From Brevipalpus yothersi (taxonomy: Eukaryota > Arthropoda > Arachnida > Trombidiformes > Tenuipalpidae), in NCBI GenBank assembly GCA_003956705.1, contig QZCP01000187.1, positions 18,989 through 82,988 on the forward strand: a stretch of DNA of 64,000 nt, read 5' to 3'. Positions 10,490 through 22,033 of the stretch are shown in pieces. The notes beneath the pieces are model-generated. The model saw only the letters and a program-made list of their open reading frames with translations, did not search any database and was not told the DNA's origin. The translations under genes and the position numbers were made by a program. How positions within the stretch are numbered: the stretch's first letter is position 1; the number at the start of each line of letters is the position of its first letter.

Positions 10490-13069
10490 TTATTTGTTAT
10501 ACTTGAAAATCACCGCAGCTGCTACCAGAAAGAATCCCATCCACGCAAGAGTCACCATGAATCCAATATAGACACCGGGCTCGAGTATTCCCCATCCACG
10601 AGACAAAATATGTCTCAATGCCTCTGTTGGCAAAGTTTGGGGTTGAATGTAACTGAACCATCTTATCCAATAAGGCATAGCTTCCAGAGGCCAAATTATT
10701 CCACTTAAAATCAAGTTAGGATAGAAAGTGCCCAAAATCATCATCACAGCGGTGTTTTCTTGGTGGCAACAGGCAGACACAACAAGACCTACAAATCATT
10801 AGATTTTTACAAATTAAATAGTCTGATCATCGCTACGAATCACTTATTAGAAAGTACTAAACTCACCGAACGCCATTCCTGTACATCCTTGTAATATCAA
10901 CAACAGTATCACCCATTCGAATGGTCCTCGGGACGGAATATCGAATACTAAGAAGGTAAACACGAGGACTAACATGATTTGAACGATCATCACGATTATT
11001 TGTGTCATAGCATGAGCGATTAGAATCTGAAGAGTGTCCACTCCAGCTACCAAACTCCTTTCAAAAAGACCATCTCTCCGTTCCAAAATGAAAGCTAGAG
11101 CCGTTAAACCAGTGGCCATAATATAACTTATGCTTACAACGACTCCCGGTGCCATATATTCCAGATATCCTTGATGTTTGAGCTCACCATAGACAGGTTC
11201 ACCCAGCTATAATTAGAAAAAATTATATTACAACTATCATTCAAGATCATTGGAAAATTAGAGAAATTTTCTTGTTACATACTGCAAGAGGAAATTCTGC
11301 CAATGCTGGATTCCGACCAGCGTCTTCCAGAGCCTTCTTTGCAAATTCTTGAAAAGCTTCTTTGAATGTACGTTCCATTGTGTACGATATCTGTTGATCT
11401 AGAGAGAAATTAACAAGTAGAATCAGCAAATTTATTTATATTTTTTAACTTTTCAGATTTTGATGCGTGATTGATCGAGGTTTTCCTAGTTATTCTTGGT
11501 CAAGTCAACAGTTTGACACCCTTCTCTTTTCAGATCAACCAGAGCCTATCAACTAGGATCTCGAGGTCCTAAAGTGAAAGTCCACACACAAATATTAGCC
11601 ATACTTACTGGTCAAATCTGGATAAACTTTGATTGTGCTGTCTTCGATTGTCTTGTTGTCCACCTCCTCTCCTCTCAACATTCTCGCCAGCAAAGCTTGT
11701 GAAAACCTCTCTGGAATATGAAGTACACCCCACATCGAACCGTTCCGCACCGCTTCTTTGCCTTCTTCGACACTTGTGAAGTTGTGCTGTTAAAAAAGTT
11801 AAAGTCATGAATCATCTCATATTCATTGTGCAAATGTCCAAAAATACCTGCGAATGGGAACTCACCTGTTCAACTATGTAGGAATCTAATTGCTTGAGAA
11901 AATTTCTCGAATATACTTGACCAGAGTCTTCGTTGACAACAGCAAGAGGAATATTGAATGGATCAGCACCAATGCATATGCAAAACAGAATCACTTGAAT
12001 GGCTGGCAACGCGAATTGAAATAGCAGAACTCTGTACGTAAGAAAGAAAATGTCATCATGATATGGACGTAAGTACAGTAAGTAGGTTTTACACGTGTAT
12101 GTTAGATTCAAAACGAAGTTGTCGAAAGGAGCTTAAAGAATTGATAACCAACTGAATTTGGAATTGCATCACACTTACGGAATGTTTCTCCGAAGTCTGG
12201 TAATGTTCTTCCAGAACAAAGCCATTGTCGTTTCCCAATACTCTGAAAATGTGAATTTTTTATACTCATACTTGGCACCAATCTCGTGGAGCTGGAGTTG
12301 TTCAATGTCTCTTCCAGAGTCTATGACGAGGGAACGATTACTACTATTCATATCACCATTGATGCTCATTTCACATGTTCTATTCTGTGGTGAATATCCA
12401 TTACTCGTGGAATACAGCGAAAATAATGAAGGCAGCTGCGAGGAGAAAATGAATGATAGTGAGAATCTTAATCGTTGATTATTTTTATTTATGGCTCAGC
12501 ATTTCCAGCTTCCTCTCAGATTTTACAATCTTCTATGGAAAATTTGCTATTTTGGCCTCCATTTAAGAGTCCCTAGAGAATATGTAAGTTGGTGGGACAT
12601 TGTAGTGGAATAAAAGGTTGGTCGATTTAATTCCTGAGCAAACGTTTCAACTGACTCGGAGTTGAATCAAGTGAGGGCAAAAATTATTTGCAGTCTGAGC
12701 TATCGGAGAGTACTATTGTTGCTGCTTTTTTCTATCAATACAGGTATGTATAAAGGTAAATATAAGAGAAAAATTTCTAGAGGAATGCATAAAGAAGGCA
12801 TTCTTGAATGTATATTGTTCCCCCATGATGTGTCATGTGTTCAAGCATTATTTTCAAAAATGGAGAGAAGTGAACACAGATTTTTTTCTCTCTAATAAAA
12901 TTGAAAATAATATGATAAAATGAATGGCTGATAAAGAGACGTGAAAGAATGGCGAATGAGGAGTCAATCGAGTTTGAAAATCAAGCTCCATTCGTAGGTA
13001 ACTTCGCCAACTCAAGTTTAGGCCACTTCAATCGATAGCTATTCACTGTAGCATGACATTGATGATGTT

Positions 13070-13124
<55 letters not shown>

Positions 13125-14236
13125 CTTCAGCAGAAAAAGTTTCACTTTTGATGTAAATAATGGATCTTACCTTGAGTCCATTGTTTTTCCTCTCATTGAT
13201 ATTCGTAAAAGAATTGTCATTTGAATTGGCACTACCGTGGAGTTGAAGATGATTACGAGAACTTTTCAAATTATTTGATGTATTTATAGGAGCCACCGTA
13301 ACGTTGGCAAGCGATCCGTTGGCTTCGAGAGCAAGTTTCGAGGATCTTTGGTGGGAATCACTCATGCAAAGCTTCAAGAAGACATCTTCAAGCGTTTCCA
13401 TATTGTATTTTTGAAGAAGATTATCGGGCGTATCTTCAGCAAGTAGCCGGCCATGTCTCATTAGACCCACAAAATTCGCTTGGCGAGCCTCTTCGATATA
13501 ATGAGTTGTGATGATAACGGTGATCCTCTCAGTCTGCGTTAATGTCACCAAGTGCTGCCAGATACTGGAAAAATTGAATATATGAGTCATTTGTGGCAAT
13601 TCATAGTTTTTTTGACAATCCCATCAAATCGATACATTAGAATTAAGGCAAATAAGATGAGAGAGAGAGAGCAAATCAGTATGTGACCGAGTTACGAAGA
13701 TACATTGACGCTGCGAATGATTGTTTCGTTTGTTGGCAAATTCGAAGTTTAACAATGAATTCGAAAAAAATCGATAGTGAGCAATTTTGGGGGTAATCAA
13801 AAAAATGGCAATAAAAAGAAAGAAATATAAATTAGAGGACATGTTACAAGCTAATTGCTAATCGGAATTGAATTGAACCCTCAAATCGGCTGGATAGAAG
13901 GGGAGAGAGAGATATCAACCTTGATCGACTCAAGGGGAGGCAGGAAAGTGAAAGAAAGAAAGAGAGAGAGAGAGAGAGAAAGAGAGAAAGAGAGAAAGAG
14001 AGAGAGGAAAGAAAGTGAATGTTTTGGATGTGAAAAGGTGAGAGAGCAAGTTCACTTGATTTTTGAGAGATAGAGAAAGACTTTTCAGTCGAGTACAGTC
14101 AAACTGGTTTTGTTGACTTAACTATCAGCAAGAAAGAGAGAGAAGATAAGGTCACTAAAAGGTGGGAAAAACCCTTATTGAAACCTCAAAGGAACCTCTC
14201 TATGGCATAAAAAGCAGGGGAAAAGGTGCTTAAATT

Positions 14237-14273
<37 letters not shown>

Positions 14274-15195
14274 TTCTCTTTCTCGAGGTCACTCACAAAA
14301 ATTTTGAAAGCTACCTAAGGTAACTTTAATAGGTGGAAAATTCCACGAGCTGGACTTTTCCTGATCCAAATTAGACTGAGCATACACATATGGTATGCTC
14401 TTTATGCATGGAAAGGGTCACGAAAATAGAGAATGATGGAGAGGCATCAATACAAATGGACACCATTTACCTTTGACGAAGAAGTGGATCAACTCCAACA
14501 GTAGGCTCATCAAGAATTAGAAGAGGTGGACTGTGAACCAGAGCAGCAGCTAGTGATACACGCCTTTTCTGTCCACCACTGAACAAATGGATATGGAAGG
14601 AAAGGTTAGATTATAATTAGAAATAGATACATGCCTGATGGATCATTCAATAAACTGATTGTAATTTTACCAACCTTAAATTGGCAACTAATCTTGTTTT
14701 ATGAGGTAAATCCAAAAAGGCCAACAAAAATTCGATACGTTCACGAAGAGTTCGGCTGTCCAGTCGAAATAAACGACCAAAATAAATCAACGTCTCTTCT
14801 ATAGTGAAATCCTCATAAACAGCTATCTCTTGAGGCATATAGCCAATCCCTGGTCCTGGTATTTGGCTACCTGGTTCACCAGGCTTGAAACCAAATATTT
14901 TGATTTGGCCATGTTTTGGCTTTAGACGACCGACAACACATCGAAGAAGTGTAGTTTTCCCACATCCACTAGGTCCCAGCAAACCGTATATACTCGCCTC
15001 AGGGACTGTCAAGTTGATAGAGTCAAGAATTGGCTTTGCATTTTTCCCACTTCCATAGGCCAATCGAGCACTTTTCACTTGAACAGCTAATCTTGGAGTG
15101 TTTTTTCTGTGTTCATCACTTAAAAACTCATCTGTTGCCATTCGATATGCACACAAAGTGACAAAATTATCATTCACATCACTGTCGAATGGCAT
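10490..15195 (-). CDS. ABC half-transporter, ABCH subfamily (NBD-TMD)
   Basis: Nine exons (15195-14675, 14578-14471, 13564-13171, 12435-12179, 12031-11866, 11786-11609, 11398-11283, 11206-10867, 10788-10490) join in frame to 792 residues; a TGA lies in frame shortly before the ATG. The N-terminal nucleotide-binding domain has Walker A GPSGCGKTT (residues ~74-82), Q-loop GYMPQE, signature SGGQKRR (completed across the exon 1/2 junction), Walker B LLILDEPTVGVDP and H-loop TTHYIEEA. The C-terminal half is an ABC2-type membrane domain: one helix after RRNIP, a large extracellular loop with NFT and NGS glycosylation sites, then about five helices. NBD-first order is shared with ABCG; the sequence style fits ABCH, a subfamily best known from arthropods and absent from mammals. 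ABCH proteins have been linked to cuticular lipid export and stress response. The substrate here is unknown. It should act as a dimer. Confidence 0.93.
13072..13121. repeat. (GA)n microsatellite in ABCH intron 3
   Basis: GA run of about 50 bp, intronic, just downstream of the exon 3 donor site. Confidence 0.97.
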
Positions 15196-16250
15196 GTTGA
15201 TAATAGCTGATCACTGCTAGTGGGGAGGAACAAAAATAGTTGAAGAAAAAGAAGGAGATTTTAAAATAAAGGTAAAACAGGCTATGAGGATAAATTAGTA
15301 CGATGACACTAGAGAATCTCTACACTGAGGAACAATCGAAAACGCACAGAAAAACATGGAGAAAATGATGGACGAGATCGATAATGATGATGGCCGATAG
15401 ATGAGCAGAGTATAAGTTGCAAGCAATTGGTAGATTGACCTGGATCATTTAACTCCTCAATTCGCTAAAAATCATTCACTGACTTCCTGATGTGGTTGGC
15501 ACCATCAAGTTGGTAACAGGTAACAGGTAACTTGAAGTTACTGATTGGGAGGTCAGCGAGCAACTGGCAAGTGAAACGAGCTGCCATTCCCATTAGCATG
15601 AAAGCGCCAAAAAGTTTGTCAAAACTTTTCTACAGCCACTAGAGGAGCTTCGAGAAAAGCAATTGGACAAAGTTAATTTTGAATTCTCAATATTTTCCAA
15701 ACAATAATGATCTGTGATTTTCCATACAAGTATATCATGACCCTAGTCACCTTCAACAATTTTGCCTCTACAGGAATTGAAGAAAAAAATTGAATATTAT
15801 CATTTTCCCTAATTCTCAGTATTTCACATGATTTTTTATGCTTCAATTTGATAAACCGAGATAGAAAAATCTCCCAAAAAAATTGATGGTAGAGCAAAAA
15901 TATTTATTTATGCTTAGAAGAGCTGGAACACCATTGGTACTAAGATGGAATAGAAAGGTAATTTTTCTGATAATTTGTCTGATTAAAAAAACGATCTCGT
16001 TAATCATTATATCACTCTGCATTGATTCAAATTAAAAATGCTGATGGTGGAATATTTACAAGCTCTCTTTGCTCGTTCAAAAGTCATTGACTTAGATGGA
16101 GAAAAAGACTGCGAGTTTTGTACCAATTGATTGTCAATACTCAAGTGTGTAAATGAAAGTTAAGCCAAGAGCTAAAAACAAACAGATAATCAAAATCAAG
16201 TTCATGAACAGTTATGTTAGTTTTGCTCTAATCTGTGTTTCCGATTTTTG

Positions 16251-16298
<48 letters not shown>

Positions 16299-16514
16299 TT
16301 CAAACAGCTACAGAAAAGCAGTCTCTGATTGGAGATCTTTGTCTATCTTCCTGCCATTTGGATGAAGTAAAGTAAAATTTGACTGATCCATAGAAACTTT
16401 TCGATCATAATTTTTGAACATCCGCTTTTGTTTCACTTTCCCAAGCTTCACTTTCTTCTCTTCTCTTCCTTTAATCATCAAGCAGCTTGTAACAAGTGTA
16501 GTGAACAGAGTAGA
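15196..16514. other. Divergent intergenic region, ABCH / tail-collar gene
   Basis: Separates the minus-strand ABCH gene from the plus-strand tail-collar-like gene. It contains a (CT)n tract at 16253-16300. A CAG at 16480-16483 followed by an open leader could be the acceptor of a 5' UTR intron of the downstream gene. No coding sequence is supported. Confidence 0.4.
16253..16300. repeat. (CT)n microsatellite
   Basis: CT run with one TTCT interruption near its end. Confidence 0.97.
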
Positions 16515-17455
16515 ATGAAAGCCAGTGACAGCTCAAGCAATATTGTTCGAGAATTGGAAATGGACGATCTTCGAGAAGTGAATGTACATCAATCGTGGCG
16601 TGATCGACTTCAATCCAAAGTTTTCGTCAGTTATTCTAATCAATCGAGTTTCAAAAGTATTCTCATAGCCATTGTGTCATGTTTCTTCTTTGTAGTCTTC
16701 ACCCTGTGTGAGTATGAAAACTTTTCTCTTCTGATCATCATATTGAATATAAATTGTGACCACCATTAATTGGCTTCTTTGATCGATTAGGTTTAATTCG
16801 GATGCGTCATGATCTACATCATGTGTCAATCGAATCGAAACGGATGATTGAAATAGCTAATGACTCAATGGCAAATCTTAATGATAAGATCAAAAATTTA
16901 TTGAACGAGGATGAAGTATACAAGCGTCTTTTCATGGCTAACAATGGCTCATTGACCAAAATACGTGAAAAAATGAGTCAATTCGAGAGTTATCAACGAA
17001 AAGCTGATAAAATGGAACAAAAATTGACTACATTTCATAAAGATTTCCAGATATCAAATGAGTCTGTGGCTGAGATTGTGGATCGATGTCGTAATGAAAC
17101 AATTCCAGTGGGCTTCATCTACTTTCAATTACCTTTTCAAATGGATCCACTTTCTATCTGGGATTGGGCAAAATGGAAACAAGTGACCGGCAATTATAGT
17201 GGTCATTTCTTTCGGGCTGAAGGTGGTGGATCAGAGCCATTCGGACGTTCCCAAGCTGATTCTATGCAATCACACAGGGTTGAAACTGTCTCTTTGGAAT
17301 CGAAAAAAATCGAGTCCGGAAGCGACCGACCAGCTCTGGCTGTTTCAATCACCAATAAAGTGCAACCAGAGGCTGAGGAGGGTAAAACATTACGATTTTC
17401 CAATGAAACTCGACCAATCAATTATGCCATCAAAATATGGATAAGAATCGCCTAA
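16515..17455 (+). CDS. Type II membrane protein, coiled coil plus phage tail-collar-like C-terminus
   Basis: Exons 16515-16707 and 16791-17455 (GT-AG, 83 bp intron, phase 1) give 285 residues. There is a short acidic cytoplasmic N-terminus (~40 residues), a hydrophobic segment ILIAIVSCFFFVVFTL (about residues 47-64), then a long helical, heptad-like stretch (residues ~70-160) with NGS and NES glycosylation sites. The C-terminal domain (~165-285) starts PVGFIYFQLP, continues with WDWAKWKQVTGNYSGHFFRAEGGGSEPFGRSQADS and ends ETRPINYAIKIWIRIA. This order, with P-x-G-x-I-Y/F near the start, FLR-x-GG-style FFRAEGG, a GxxQxD-like motif and the closing NRPxNxAxxxxI-like strand, is what phage tail-fibre collar domains show. 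So I infer a trimeric extracellular stalk with a collar-like tip. The cellular role is not known to me. AATAAA lies at 17557-17562. Confidence 0.75.
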
Positions 17456-18069
17456 ACTATATATATCATATAAATACTATAACTATATACATGTATCAGT
17501 GGAATATTTTTTTCACTCCATTGATTTAAATTCATAAACATGCCAACTTGGATGGAAATAAATTGTAGTCAATCGACAGATGAATGAGATTTTAACTGAA
17601 TCACTGTTCTAAATATTACAATTTTACAGTGAAAATGATTCAAATTTATGTGAAAAAATTTACTCAAATCTATCTGAGATCCGAATTTTTGTGGAGAAAG
17701 GATATTTATTACAGAGATCGAAAGAGGATTTGGTTTGATATCTTGACCATATAAACTGATCTGATGATGCTCATCAGGATATCAATTCATGATACCATCA
17801 ACTTAGACTTTGATCTTTTGGCCAGAAATGCAGTGTATTTTTGGATTTTTTGACCAATGAGGAACCGCTTAATTTGCTACATTCCACAGATGAGCCCTGT
17901 TCTCTGCTCTCCACTCGATATGTAAATTAGATGACGAATTATTATGTTAGAGAGAGCATCAATTGAATTACATGTTAGTTTGTAAACTGTGGGAACCTTT
18001 CTTTCCTATGAATCACTCGTCTCATCAATATAATTGAAGTGCAGATTTTTGGAATTTCTCGCTAGATTC
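17456..18069. other. Intergenic region with the tail-collar gene 3' UTR
   Basis: Contains the AATAAA at 17557-17562. No gene recognised. Confidence 0.45.
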
Positions 18070-18486
18070 ATGGATTCTCATTCTCAAGGTATTAACAGAC
18101 AGATGGCCATTGGCTACCTTCCACATGAACAACCTTTGGACTTGGTGAGTATAAATGATTTATATTGCTCCATAAATTTATTCTCTGGTTTTGTATTTCC
18201 ACACCCATAGTCATACAAGAAAGTGAAGTTTCCTCCACCGGAAAGTGAATGTTCATCTGATGCGGAGCTCAGGAAAAAGATTCACCGAAAAGGAATAAGA
18301 CTGGCCTCATACAGAGGACGAAGATGAAAAGTCCAACAAATGAAGGACATCTTCAATGAGCATCACCTTTTGGAAAGGATGAATCAAATTTTGAGAGAAA
18401 AGGTGAAAACTCTTGAGAGACAGCTTCAATGTTTTATAAGGATACACCATTTGCGTTTGATCTTGGCTGACTATGTAAATGAATGA
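18070..18486 (+). pseudogene. PAR/giant-like bZIP, interrupted by an in-frame TGA
   Basis: Exons 18070-18144 and 18211-18486 (GT-AG, 66 bp intron, phase 0). The first exon ends in a QPLDL-S motif like the PLDLS stretch of giant/CES-2/NFIL3-type factors. The second has a Pro-rich linker, a basic-region-like ELRKKIHRKGIRLASYRGRR, a TGA at 18325-18327, and then, in the same frame, 52 codons forming a leucine zipper (LLERMNQILREKVKTLERQL) before the final TGA at 18484-18486. If translation stops at the first TGA the product is 63 residues with no zipper. The basic region also lacks the usual invariant Asn. The frame being kept through the zipper with one stop suggests a recent nonsense mutation (CGA to TGA is the simplest), a pseudogene, or recoding. 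I favour a pseudogene or a non-functional allele. Confidence 0.55.
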
Positions 18487-18590
18487 TGATTCACGTGATT
18501 AGAGAGGCAAAAAAATCATTTCCGTTTGAGTATGTGAAATTTTTCACTTGTACCGGAAACTTGTGATAATATTTGGGTCCATTAAAATGT

Positions 18591-21342
18591 TCATCTTTGA
18601 TGTCTATTTTTCTTCGATTTACTTTTCGTATTTGCTTTTTTATTATGATTATCTTGCTGTCTATTCCGTTTTTTTCTTCGACGCACTGTATGCTCATCGA
18701 TGGTCACTTTTTTGCACAAATTTTCTTCAATATCTTCGTCATCAGATTTATTGATCACATCTTCAATTTCCTCATACTTTTGAGCTATCTCTTGGTTTTG
18801 ATCTACATTTTGTTGTCCAGTTGATATTGAGCTCGGATTGAGATCATCAAAATCATCTTGTAATCCAGAACAAGAGAGAGAAAAATAAGCCGAAGATTCT
18901 TCATCAATTGGAACATGATGAACATCAGGATGACTCCAATCAGGATGACTCCAATCAGAATTACCATCAATCGGCTTATAGTTATTATCATCAAAATTAT
19001 CCTCTCGATCACCATGATATTCCCCTGTATTCCTTGATATTGGCCTTAAACTTTCATTATTGATTGAAAAATCGATATTATCTGTCTGTGATCCTTCTAA
19101 TTCATCTAATTCTTCCGCCTCCACGTGTCTAACCTCACGAATTTCCGGAAGAATGGTCATGTAACGATCAGCTGAGGATGAAGCTGATTGATGATGAATT
19201 TTGTGAGATGATAAAAAGGTTCCGTATGTATCTTGAGTTTGATTTGATGCACGTGTGAATGGAAAATCACTCTCCTCGCTGAATCTGCTTGTTTCACTGT
19301 CATGAATGATTGGATGAGATTCACAAGTGAATGGATGGCTTGACTTGTGTGCATGGGTCAGGTTTCGATGATGTTCATTTAAGGATGGATGAACCGGCGA
19401 AACACAACAGAATCCAATGAACAATATCAAAGGCACTGCTATCACAATCACATAGACTGCCCACAGCCAAGGTTTCTTGTTCGTACTTTTGATTAAACTC
19501 TTGAACCAATTATCGGTCTCCTCATCATTGAGTTCCCTCTTCACCTGATAAGTTGCCTCAGCAATCATACTCGCTACACTCAGATCACTTGTGATCAGAA
19601 CATTATCGAAAACAATTCCTTCGTTCATGGTCCAAAGTTCGAAAGCAACTCCATCGATCGGCTGCATTTGATACGGATTATTGTCCTCATAATAATCAGG
19701 ATTTGGAATCTTTTTGGGTTCCCATTTTCCTTGATAATTAGAATTCGGTATCATTGGTGGCTCCCACTTCCCTCTGTATTTTGGATTACTAATCAAGGGT
19801 GGACTCCAAGGCCCACAGCCAGGTACATTGGCACATGCAGGATTCCGAACAAGAGGAGGTTCCCAAAATTCATCTGTATCAAGAGAAAGTAATTTCGTTT
19901 TAGGTTAAGAACCTTTTTAGCTTGAATTTTTTACCTTCCGATAGATCAGCAGGAGCCTCAGCATTAGGATCAGCTATTTCAAGTGGTTCTTCCTCCAACC
20001 AGCCTTCTGGCATCTTTGCATTGTGATCTGGAATTTTTTCTGGTTCGTTCTCATCCCAATCTTGTGGCTTAACAGCATCAGGATCTGGAATCATCTCTCT
20101 ATCATCCCAATCCTCTGGTTTTTCCTCATCTGATTCGATAACTTTGAAGGGAGCATGAATTGAAATACAAAGAGAGTATGAATGCGGAAGAATTAGCAAA
20201 CATAAACATGGAGGAACAATCCTCCAATGATGTTGATAATCAACTCACCAGGATCAGCATTTACTGGGGGACTGAATTCTTCTAGGAGTGAACCTTTTCC
20301 AACTACAATCTTATCGAGAGTTATTTCAAATGTATTATCAGGTCTCACTATCAGACGAAAATTGTGCCACTTTCGGTCGGTCACCGCATCACCCATGGTA
20401 CTAACCGTATGACTATCCTTCCAATGGAGTTCTCGAATATTGCCATTTTTCTTATTTTTATGTACAAAAATGAAGTGAACCTTGTGATCACTACCACATT
20501 TATCTGGTCCAAACATGAGTGAGAAAGGTGTCTTGTCATTTAAAGCTGACAAATTTCCAGAGGGAGATCCAAGTAGCTTGATGTAAGCTCCTCCACAATC
20601 TTGACCATCTCGATATTGAACATCATACTGAACAATCAGAGGCTGTCCAGTGAAAGAGAATGGCTTATCTAATTTGGTTGATATTGCATGATGACAAGAT
20701 TTGTTCTTCATTCGAAGACCATAATCACCTGTGAAGTAGAGAAAAATTTTAAATCAGAAGATTGAAGGCAATTCTCTCTCTCTCTCTCTGTCTTATTAAA
20801 AGCAAAAAATTTATAGCAGACTCAAACAGCAAATGAAATTGAATATTCAGAGCATAAAAACAGACGAAGACATATGAATTCGAAATTTTTTAAAATCAAT
20901 TGCAATCAGAGAATGGCAAATGTAGTGTCATAATTATTCAAACTGGTATTTTGTGTATCTAACAAATGGGAGCATAGGATAGGAGATTAATAATCGCAAT
21001 AAACCAATGTTAACACAAACCCTTGATTCTATGGTGAGTTGCGACTAGATCCCATTGTCCATTATATTTGAATTCACTTGCACTTCTTTTTATTGCTTCC
21101 GATTGGACCCATTTGCTTTTGAAATAACGAGGATCATCAAATGATTCATATAAATGAACGGACTCTGCATTTATTATTGGTGTTTGATATTCAATAAATT
21201 TCACCTTCGAGTCCTTGTTCATCTCCTTTGCATTCGTAGTTTCGATGTCTCGAGCTTGTCCGTTTTCACATCTAACACAAATTAAACTAAAATTACAAAC
21301 TATGATTGCAAAAAAATCTGATACACTTGTTTTGAACTTCAT
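18591..21342 (-). CDS. Calnexin with a long cytosolic tail
   Basis: Exons 21342-21021, 20728-20249, 20141-19935 and 19873-18591 join in frame to 763 residues. The first ~25 residues (MKFKTSVSDFFAIIVCNFSLICVRC) form a signal peptide; the lectin domain includes the cysteine-bearing QYRDGQDCGGAYIKLL. The proline-rich P-domain arm carries motif-1 repeats (KPEDWDDREMIPDPDA and relatives) and motif-2 repeats (GPWSPPLISNPKYRGKWEPP, NYQGKWEPKKIPNPDYYED). Then comes ELWTMNEGIVFDN and one membrane helix (about residues 473-494) after a conserved KPWLW. Calnexin is an ER lectin chaperone for monoglucosylated glycoproteins. The tail after the helix is ~270 residues, against ~90 in vertebrate calnexin. 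It is rich in Ser, Asp, Glu and His and ends in a strongly basic Lys/Arg/Asn cluster (RRRKKRNRQQ... KSKSKKNRHQR). The chaperone assignment is certain; the tail is unexplained. Confidence 0.95.
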
Positions 21343-22033
21343 TTCGATAATTTGATGACTGGTGTACAAAGAGTAGAATAAATGATGAGCAGTGTTTGAG
21401 AACGAAATCTAGAAACTCATAGTAGTGAACCTGAGAGGGATGAAAAAAATGAGCATCCTAATCTGGAGCATTAATTTGAGCAGATGATCAAAAAGAGTAT
21501 TGATGAAAAAATTCTGCATAAATTCAAATAAACTGCGAAGGTACACATAGAAACCATGTAGATATTGTCTGCTACTGGGTACAGTTCCTATTCTTTTGAA
21601 GAAGAGCAGAATCGATCGAATCGATCAGAATCCAAGCAAACGCAAAGCAGATCAATGTAAACATGTATCATGTTTTGATGACTTATTGAAAATCAATTAT
21701 TTGAACAAGCTTTCATCACTCTTCTATTCCTCCGTTTCCTACATTGACTGGATTTCCAATTTTCAGGGAGGTGCAAAGGTGCTTGAAGAAAAAATAGCAT
21801 AAAAGGGTTTATCATGAGAAAAAATGAGAAAAATTCTGACTTACACAGAGCGCAGGTTGTGCTCTCTTGTATCTCGTTGAAGGTTCAATTTATCGATTGA
21901 ATACTTTTTGGGCCAAGAATCTTGATAATATTGGGCGAAAAAAACAACTCATGGGCAACATCAATTCTATTCAGGAATTGATCATTATTTTATTGTTCGT
22001 TTTGGAATATGTTGTTACCAAAGCTTCCATAAA
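21343..22033. other. Divergent intergenic region, calnexin / nervous wreck
   Basis: About 690 bp between the two divergent starts. It presumably contains both promoters; no clear core element and no extra gene is seen. Confidence 0.4.
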
